Of a stretch of DNA of 64,000 nt, positions 56,350-64,000 are shown piece by piece. The notes below the pieces were generated by a model. That model ran no database searches. It worked only from the letters and a program-made list of their open reading frames with translations, and was not told the DNA's origin. Source of the DNA: Planctomycetota bacterium (GTDB lineage: Bacteria; Planctomycetota; Phycisphaerae; Phycisphaerales; UBA1924); NCBI GenBank assembly GCA_033763975.1, contig JANRJM010000008.1:1-64000 (forward strand), in the 5' to 3' direction. How positions within the stretch are numbered: the stretch's first letter is position 1; each line of letters begins with the position of its first letter. The translations under genes were made by a program, and so were the position numbers.

Positions 56350-56372
56350 CGCTTAGCGCAGGGCACCTGCAC

Positions 56373-57875
56373 ATGCTCCTCGCAGCCCTCATGTTCTGGT
56401 GGATCGCCGTCGTGCCACCTCCGGCGAGTGCGCAATGGACCCTGACCTACGTTGTCGGTGAACAGAACGCGACGGCCGCCCTGGGACGGGATCGCGTCAT
56501 GCCGATGCGAATGTCGCTGGATCGGGCGCGACTTAAGCTGGAGTCGATCCTTTCGGGAAGCACCGGCAACGCTCGATTCGTGGTGCTCTGGGAGAATCCT
56601 TCGAGCCCGACCGCAGTTGCGAACGCGACTGTGTCCATGTTCCACACGGCTACTGTTGCGATCGCCAAAGACAAGCTCACGAACCAGGCGACGGCCGACA
56701 ATGAACCCGCGAGCGAGGTGCTGTTGTACGAATCGCTACCCGCGAGCAGCATTCCGTTTCGCTTCGATACCGCCACCACGCTATTTGCCACGCAAGTGGC
56801 CATTCCAAATGCCCTCAATAAGCATCTCGCCTTCCAGCCCACGACCGAACAGACAGACGGCACCATCCGGTTCCGTCCGCCTTCGCCGACACTCAAGTGG
56901 CAGTTCTGGCCAAAACGAGACGGCCCCGTTCTCCCTGAATACGAGCTTTTCGAGGCGGTGGCAATTCATGAGTCGCTCCACCTGCTGGGCTTCGACTCGG
57001 TCGCGGAGGCGAGCACCACGCCGAGCACGCTGGACTCGTGGGATTTGTTCCGGTTTGCCGACACCAGTGTCCCGATCGACGCGATAGAGTTCGAGACGCT
57101 GCCCCGCGAGCTGCGGCCGACTGTCGACGCCACGGCGATCACCCTGCTCGGGAGCACGACGAAGGCGTACAAGCTGTCGCGCGGGAGACGAACCGGCGGG
57201 GACGGGTTTCAGGCAGCTCACTGGCGAAGCCTAAGTCTCCTCACTCCGCCGACCGCGATCGGTGTTATGGACCCGGGTGGTAGCTTTCCCATGTACTCGT
57301 CACTGGGCAAACGTTTGTACACTCGTGCGGATGTCGAGGCGCTAGATGTCATGGGATGGAACGTGAACCCAGACGCTGTCCAATACACGGCGGCAGATCC
57401 CGTGAATCTCGTCGCGCCCGCGGCGACCGCACAGTTCACGACCGGCGAAGCGATTACATTCTCATGGCAACCAGGACCGTTCAACGACTGGAGCGTGTTC
57501 ATCACCCGGGTCGAGGAGATTGGCAACGACAACCCGATCAAAGTCTTTTACCAACTCCCGCCGGAGACGACGTCCGTCATTCTTGAGGCGGCCGAATCGC
57601 TCCCGCCCGGCGAGTATGTCTGGTCCGTTGTCGGCGCTACGGCGGCGGGATATGCGGACTCGGAGGATCGGAGCCTGACAATCCTCCCCGCGTGCGACCC
57701 CGACATCAACTGCGACGGAAACATCGATCAGGACGATATTGTCTGCATCGTCAGCGCCGTCGGGGGCGACCCGACCTGCGCCTGCGGCGATCCGGACTTC
57801 AACCAGGATGGCAATCTCGATCAGGAGGACGTCGCCCGCCTCACGGAAGTCGTCGCCGGCGGCCCGTGTCCGTAA
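56373..57875 (+). CDS. Secreted zinc metalloprotease-like protein with GC-type dockerin module
   Basis: 500 residues from ATG 56373. A hydrophobic N-terminus (LLAALMFWWIAVVPPPASA) acts as signal peptide. The zinc site is HESLHLLGFDS (His199-Glu200, His203), a metzincin-like HExxHxxGxD, followed by a probable Met-turn GVMDPGG (about Met299). Residues ~365-430 look like an Ig/fibronectin-type domain (ITFSWQPGPFNDWSVFITRV). The end has two loops, DPDINCDGNIDQDD and DPDFNQDGNLDQED, closing GGPCP. Third positions carry more A/T than in neighbouring genes. ATG 56373 has only a weak AGGG upstream; the better RBS belongs to ATG 56305, out of frame by one repeat unit (see findings). The open frame continues upstream through the repeat to 56295 without a start codon. 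Confidence 0.87.
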   Translation: MLLAALMFWWIAVVPPPASAQWTLTYVVGEQNATAALGRDRVMPMRMSLDRARLKLESILSGSTGNARFVVLWENPSSPTAVANATVSMFHTATVAIAKDKLTNQATADNEPASEVLLYESLPASSIPFRFDTATTLFATQVAIPNALNKHLAFQPTTEQTDGTIRFRPPSPTLKWQFWPKRDGPVLPEYELFEAVAIHESLHLLGFDSVAEASTTPSTLDSWDLFRFADTSVPIDAIEFETLPRELRPTVDATAITLLGSTTKAYKLSRGRRTGGDGFQAAHWRSLSLLTPPTAIGVMDPGGSFPMYSSLGKRLYTRADVEALDVMGWNVNPDAVQYTAADPVNLVAPAATAQFTTGEAITFSWQPGPFNDWSVFITRVEEIGNDNPIKVFYQLPPETTSVILEAAESLPPGEYVWSVVGATAAGYADSEDRSLTILPACDPDINCDGNIDQDDIVCIVSAVGGDPTCACGDPDFNQDGNLDQEDVARLTEVVAGGPCP

Positions 57876-57906
57876 CACTGTCTTCGCGTCCAACCACTCG
57901 CAACCG

Positions 57907-59790
<1,884 letters not shown>

Positions 59791-59887
59791 GCCCGCAGTG
59801 TAGGGATCGACCCAAAAAGATCGAGACGATCGTCCCCGACCGCCTCCCGAATCCGGCGCTGGGCGGGCCGGCGTGTAGGATCGGGCG

Positions 59888-62365
59888 ATGCACCCCGACG
59901 CCGCAACGTCCCGCCGCCCACCGCTGCTCGCGCTCGCCGGGCTGGGCGTCCTGCTGCTCGCGGCCGGGCTGCAGAAAGTCTGGTCCATCGACGTCTGGTG
60001 GCAACTCCGCAACGGGCAGTGGATCGTCGAGCACCTCGACGTGCCCCGCAGCGAGATGTACTCGTGGACGAACGCCGGGGCACCGCTGCGCGAGATGCGC
60101 TGGTTGTACTGCGCGGCCTTGTACCTGCTGTACGCCCGCGTGGGCGATTGGTCGATGACGCTGCTGCAGGCCGCGGCGGTGTGGTCCGCGTGGGCCATCA
60201 CGATCTGGCCGTTCCGGCGCATGCTGCGCCATCCGCTTGTGCCGTGGATCATCGGGCTGGGCGTCGCCGCGGGGCTCGGCCGCTGGGTGATGCGCCCGGA
60301 ACTCGCGACCTACGTCGGCGTGGCGCTCTCGCTCGCGCTGCTGTCGCGCCTGCGCGGGCGCGACGAACCGGGCGATGGCCACGGTGCCCCCACCGCGCAC
60401 GTGCCTGCCGACGCCTTCGCGAGCGCCCGCGCGCACGGCGCTCGCCCGCGGCCCTTCCCGTACCTCACGGTCGGCTCGCTCGTCCTGATGCAGGTCCTCT
60501 GGACCAACCTTCACACGCTCTTTTTCTTTGGCCCGCTCCTCGCCTGGTGCTTTGTCGCGGGCGAAGGCGTGCAGCGCGCCATCGATCGCGCCCGCGGCGC
60601 GCCCCGGCGCCCGCTTGTCAGCCTGCCCCTGCTCGCCGGCGCTGTCGGCTCGACGCTCGCCTGCTGGGCCAACCCGTACTTCCACGACGGGGCGATGTAC
60701 GTCGTGCAGATGTTCCGCGAGACGCGGGCCGGGCACGCCACCAACCAGTTCATCGGCGAGATGCGCAGCCCCACCGAGATGCCGCTCGCCGACTGGACGT
60801 GGGACCTCGTCGCCGGGGCGATCCTCGCGTGCGTGGGCGTGACGATCGCCGCGCTGAACATCCGGCGCTTCGACGTCGTGCGTCTGGGCATCCTCGCGCT
60901 CGGCGTGATTCTCTTCATTCAGTTGCAGCGCAACGCGCCGATGCTCGCGCTCATGGCGGCGTGGGCCGCCCTGGGCGAACTGCGATCGCTCGCCGCCGCG
61001 AGACGCTCCTCGCCGCACGCCGGCTCGCCCCGCGCCCCGTCCGCCGCGTCCGTTCTCGCGCGGCGCGCGTCGCCCGTGGCGTTCCTCGTCGCCTGCCTGC
61101 TGGCGGCATGGTTCATCGCGTCGGACCGCGTCGGACCGCGCCTCAACCAGCCGCGTGAGTCGGGCTTCGGCGTCGTGGAATGGACCCTGCCCGCGGGCGG
61201 GGTCGCGTTCCTCGCCGAGAACCCGCCCTCCGGACGCCTCTTCAACACCATCCGCGACGGCGCGTACCTCATCTGGCGCGCCCACTCCATCCCGGTGTTC
61301 ATCGACGGACGGACCGACGCCTACGGCCCGCAACTTCTGACCGAAGTCTCCACCATCTCCGGCGCCGATTGGGACGCCTTCGCCAACGCCCGCGCCATCG
61401 ACGCCGCGATCCTCCCCACCGTCGGCTACGACGATCTCATCAGCACGATGGCCCGCTCGCCACAGTGGGCTCCCGTCTTCGTCGATCATCGCAGCGTGGT
61501 GTTCTACCGCCGCACGCCCGCGCACGCGACCGTGATCGCCGCGGCGTCGCCGGGCCTCATCGCGCCGCCCCCGCCCGAGACCTTCCCGCCCGACACCCCG
61601 CCCGCGTGGAAGCGCGGCGTCGGTGCGCCCACGCGCGCCTGGCGGGCCGAGGGGTTCGCGTCCGCGTGGTTCGCGCTCGGACGACCGGAACTTGCGCGCG
61701 CGTGGATCACGCGGGGGCTCGCGGCCGAGCCGCGGAACCTCAACCTGCGCGCGTTCGACGCGACCGCCCGCCTGGGCGCCGCCGACGACCCGGAGGGCTG
61801 GGCCTCGCTCCGCGCGCTTCCGCGCGAACGCCGCTCGGGCGTGCTGCGCGAGGCCTCGCGCGCCCTCCTCAGCGCCCCGCGATTCGACCTTGCCGAGCGC
61901 GTGCTCGCCGAGGCGATCGCGCTCGAGCCCGACGCCCGCGACCTGCACGTGGCGCGCGGCGACGCGCTGTTCCAGGGCGGCAGGCCCCGGGACGCCCTGC
62001 CGTGTTATGTAAAGGCGCAGGACCTCGGCCCCGCCCACGCCAACGAGTGGAACAAGATCGCGACCATCGAAGACGCGCTCGGCAACCCCGCCAACGCCGA
62101 GCGCGCCGCCGAGGCGTCCTTGAACCTCGACCCCAACCAGGCGCTCGTGTGGAGCATGCTCGGCACGTACAAGGGCCGCCGGGGTGAACTCCGCGGCGCG
62201 ATCACCTGCTTCGAGAACGCGCTCAAGATCGACCCGGCGCAAACCCGCGCCGCCGAGAACCTCGCGCGCGCCAAGGCCTACCTCCAGCAGGCGGCTCCCA
62301 AGGCCACCACACCGCCGACCACCCCCACGGCCCCCACCACGCCCATTCCCCCGCCGCCTCGGTGA
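59888..62365 (+). CDS. Polytopic membrane protein with periplasmic domain and TPR repeats (GT-C-like)
   Basis: 825-aa protein. About ten membrane helices cover residues 13-400 (for example [20 protein letters not shown], then loop [17 protein letters not shown] with conserved-looking acidic and aromatic residues, as in oligosaccharyltransferase-like GT-C enzymes). About 400-560 form a soluble domain ([34 protein letters not shown]). From ~570 TPR-like repeats follow ([47 protein letters not shown]-type repeats near 755), and the tail is Thr/Pro-rich. Proteins of this plan are frequent in planctomycetes and other bacteria; a glycan-transfer role is only suggested by topology. It is divergent to the mutase gene. 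Confidence 0.78.
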   Translation: MHPDAATSRRPPLLALAGLGVLLLAAGLQKVWSIDVWWQLRNGQWIVEHLDVPRSEMYSWTNAGAPLREMRWLYCAALYLLYARVGDWSMTLLQAAAVWSAWAITIWPFRRMLRHPLVPWIIGLGVAAGLGRWVMRPELATYVGVALSLALLSRLRGRDEPGDGHGAPTAHVPADAFASARAHGARPRPFPYLTVGSLVLMQVLWTNLHTLFFFGPLLAWCFVAGEGVQRAIDRARGAPRRPLVSLPLLAGAVGSTLACWANPYFHDGAMYVVQMFRETRAGHATNQFIGEMRSPTEMPLADWTWDLVAGAILACVGVTIAALNIRRFDVVRLGILALGVILFIQLQRNAPMLALMAAWAALGELRSLAAARRSSPHAGSPRAPSAASVLARRASPVAFLVACLLAAWFIASDRVGPRLNQPRESGFGVVEWTLPAGGVAFLAENPPSGRLFNTIRDGAYLIWRAHSIPVFIDGRTDAYGPQLLTEVSTISGADWDAFANARAIDAAILPTVGYDDLISTMARSPQWAPVFVDHRSVVFYRRTPAHATVIAAASPGLIAPPPPETFPPDTPPAWKRGVGAPTRAWRAEGFASAWFALGRPELARAWITRGLAAEPRNLNLRAFDATARLGAADDPEGWASLRALPRERRSGVLREASRALLSAPRFDLAERVLAEAIALEPDARDLHVARGDALFQGGRPRDALPCYVKAQDLGPAHANEWNKIATIEDALGNPANAERAAEASLNLDPNQALVWSMLGTYKGRRGELRGAITCFENALKIDPAQTRAAENLARAKAYLQQAAPKATTPPTTPTAPTTPIPPPPR

Positions 62366-62382
62366 CGCGCGCGGCCCGCGCC

Positions 62383-64000
62383 TCAGCCCGGGGGCTGGTT
62401 GTCGGGATCCTCCGCATCGGGCGAGATCGGCAGCGGCTCACGCGGCGTGGGCAGCACACGGTCTCCCGGCTGGCGATGGATCAGATAGTCCAGCCCCGCG
62501 ATCGAACCGGGCACGAGCACACTGGGCCCAGCGGCCGGATCGAACACGCCTCCGTCGTCCACGCCGTCCGCCGCCGCGCTGTACAGCACGTACCCGCCGC
62601 CCTCGCGCCGATACCCGAGCGTCTTGCCCGACCATGGGTCGCGGAGCGTGTCGGCGTCGAGCCCGTCGAGTTCGGCGAGCGTCGCCGGGTACGCGCCCGT
62701 CGCGAGCCGGCTGCGTTCCAACGCCAGCATGATGCGCGTGGCGCGACGATGGAGCGCCGCCATCGTCGATGGCGCGATCAAGCGGTCGGGCGTCGGCGCC
62801 AGCAACGCCATCAGCAAGAGATTGGTCTCATCCGCGGGCGCGAGCGCAGTCCGCTCGTGCGGCTCCGTCTCGATCTTCCCGCGAAGCACCGCGAAGCGAA
62901 GATCCATCGCGCGAAGGTTGGACCGGTACGTCCCCAGACGCCCGCTCGGCAGATGGGACCCGAACGAGATCGCCTTGAGCGGTCTCGACCAGCGTTCGAG
63001 CCGCACGCGCGATGGATCCTCGAACACCCAGGCGATCGTGTCCTGTTGCACGAGACGTTCGCCCTCGATCATGCTGCTCGAGGGCAGGTGCGACTGCTGG
63101 CGCACGAACGCGCCTTCCGCCGCCTGCACCGTCCCCGCATCAGGCCGTGACGCGACGAAGTCCTTCAGCCGCTCGAACGCCAGGGCCTCGATCGCGAACG
63201 CGACCAGCCAATCCAACAGCAAGATCTGCGACTTCAGAATGCGCGACATCGCCAGCGAAGACTCGTACGCAGACACCCACTCGCGCTCGTCCTCGTCGGC
63301 GAGCGCGAGCGTCATCCGCCCGGCGTTGATCCGCGCGAACTCACGCGCCACGCCCAGTTCGGGCAGCAGCATCCCGAGACTGGGCGCTCCGGGAGGGAGT
63401 GTGATCGGCCGCACCGCGAACGGGCGCGTCGCCATCTCGTCCAGTTTGTCGAACACGCCCGCCGCGCGATACTGCCCGAGCAGGTCGATCGCCAGCACGC
63501 GCCCGCGCTCGTTGCGCTCGTCGACGTGTGCCTGGCCCGACACCGACCGGTCGTAGAGCGCGCCGAACGACGGATACACGCCGTCGGCCCCGGCCATCGC
63601 GGCCGCCGCGCGCCAGGTGTTCGCGTCGGTCTGTTCCTTCCGCATGCGGGCCTGGTCGAACGAATCCCACGCGTTGGGGTCGCCTTCCTTCGTGCCCGGG
63701 GGTTGCTGCGACAGCACAAACTCAACGAGGCCCGGCGCGCCCGGGCGCTCGCGCGCCGCCACCCCGGCCTGCCAGCGGATGAACACCTCGTACCCCAGCG
63801 CGAGCACCAGCAGCAGCACGACCGGCGTCGCCAAGGCCCACGTGATGCGCGTGCGCAGACGCCGGCGCTCCTCGGGCGTGCGCACGCGTCCGCCGGCCTT
63901 GGTCATCTCGGGCGAGGGCATGAACAGCCGCACGCCCGCCTCGTTCACCTGCACCTCGCCGAGCGATTCGTCGGGCGTCGCGTGGAACCCGCACTCGGGG
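62383..64000 (-). CDS. Membrane-anchored protein of unknown function, 5'-truncated by the window
   Basis: The frame is open to the right edge of the window, reading PECGFHATPDESLGEVQVNE at its start; with the base at 64000 the first codon would fit Cys, giving CPECGF, the end of a zinc ribbon common at the N-terminus of planctomycete membrane proteins. A membrane helix lies after ERRRLRTRITWALATPVVLL. The remaining ~440 residues are mostly helical, without recognised domains (for example LLLDWLVAFAIEALAFERLK; the end has LRDPWSGKTLGYRREGGGYV, a segment resembling those of pseudopilin-like or secreted-processing proteins). GTG 63954, ATG 63921 or ATG 63906 could be internal starts if the gene begins later. 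Its stop lies 17 nt after the convergent TPR-protein stop. Confidence 0.7.
   Translation of the reverse strand, partial: PECGFHATPDESLGEVQVNEAGVRLFMPSPEMTKAGGRVRTPEERRRLRTRITWALATPVVLLLVLALGYEVFIRWQAGVAARERPGAPGLVEFVLSQQPPGTKEGDPNAWDSFDQARMRKEQTDANTWRAAAAMAGADGVYPSFGALYDRSVSGQAHVDERNERGRVLAIDLLGQYRAAGVFDKLDEMATRPFAVRPITLPPGAPSLGMLLPELGVAREFARINAGRMTLALADEDEREWVSAYESSLAMSRILKSQILLLDWLVAFAIEALAFERLKDFVASRPDAGTVQAAEGAFVRQQSHLPSSSMIEGERLVQQDTIAWVFEDPSRVRLERWSRPLKAISFGSHLPSGRLGTYRSNLRAMDLRFAVLRGKIETEPHERTALAPADETNLLLMALLAPTPDRLIAPSTMAALHRRATRIMLALERSRLATGAYPATLAELDGLDADTLRDPWSGKTLGYRREGGGYVLYSAAADGVDDGGVFDPAAGPSVLVPGSIAGLDYLIHRQPGDRVLPTPREPLPISPDAEDPDNQPPG

Overview
The window is G+C-rich, gene-dense bacterial chromosome, most likely from a planctomycete of the Phycisphaerae type. 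The evidence is indirect: three secreted proteins end in the paired-loop dockerin-like module that closes in GGxCP and is typical of that group, one secreted protein ends in a VPLPG-type C-terminal sorting signal, an ECF sigma factor overlaps a serine/threonine kinase gene, and the protein cut by the right edge keeps the end of a CPECG zinc ribbon. No rRNA operon, CRISPR array, phage or insertion sequence was seen. There are two tRNA genes, Asp(GTC) and Arg(TCT).

Layout. 1-2319 is the 3' part of dnaE2, whose first ~1 kb differs in codon use from the rest. 2348-10530 (minus) is a compact methylmalonyl-CoA operon: mutA-mutB-meaB-mce-pccB and a biotin-carrier-like gene, the first five joined by 4-nt stop/start overlaps. 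It connects propionyl-CoA, methylmalonyl-CoA and succinyl-CoA, and a CoA-transferase gene diverges from it. 11992-20402 holds an atypical pyruvate kinase, a SRPBCC protein overlapping a zinc alcohol dehydrogenase, a ferritin-like protein, an MscS channel, an SPW-repeat protein, a C-terminally sorted secreted protein and a PhoD-like phosphatase. 20418-25074 holds an SDR, two membrane proteins (one fused to a peroxiredoxin-like domain), an FeS photolyase and an NmrA-like protein.

25169-31276 is a possible signalling unit. A Tat-exported hydrolase diverges from an ECF sigma/kinase pair, which is followed by a second exported hydrolase and an exported isochorismatase-fold enzyme. A 25-nt motif occurs upstream of both hydrolases, each copy pointing into its hydrolase gene. 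31612-42710 contains tRNA-Asp, envelope genes (coiled-coil protein, HEAT lipoprotein, lnt), an aminotransferase, a TSUP transporter, kynA, a sugar isomerase-like protein, an array of four GC hairpins, a TetR regulator, yidD and rnpA.

43013-57875 mixes housekeeping genes (recR, rpoN, accD, dapF, tRNA-Arg, a GT39-like transferase) with three large secreted dockerin-type proteins and a PI-PLC-like lipoprotein. The last of the three, a predicted zinc metalloprotease, has a heptanucleotide repeat between a well-placed RBS/ATG and its reading frame. This is the best candidate for a new regulatory device, because one extra repeat unit would join the ATG to the gene. 57907-64000 holds a second, stand-alone acyl-CoA mutase catalytic subunit, a large polytopic membrane protein with TPRs, and a membrane-anchored protein cut by the window edge. 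Starts were chosen from overlaps, ribosome-binding sites and signal peptides; alternatives are given where the choice is open.
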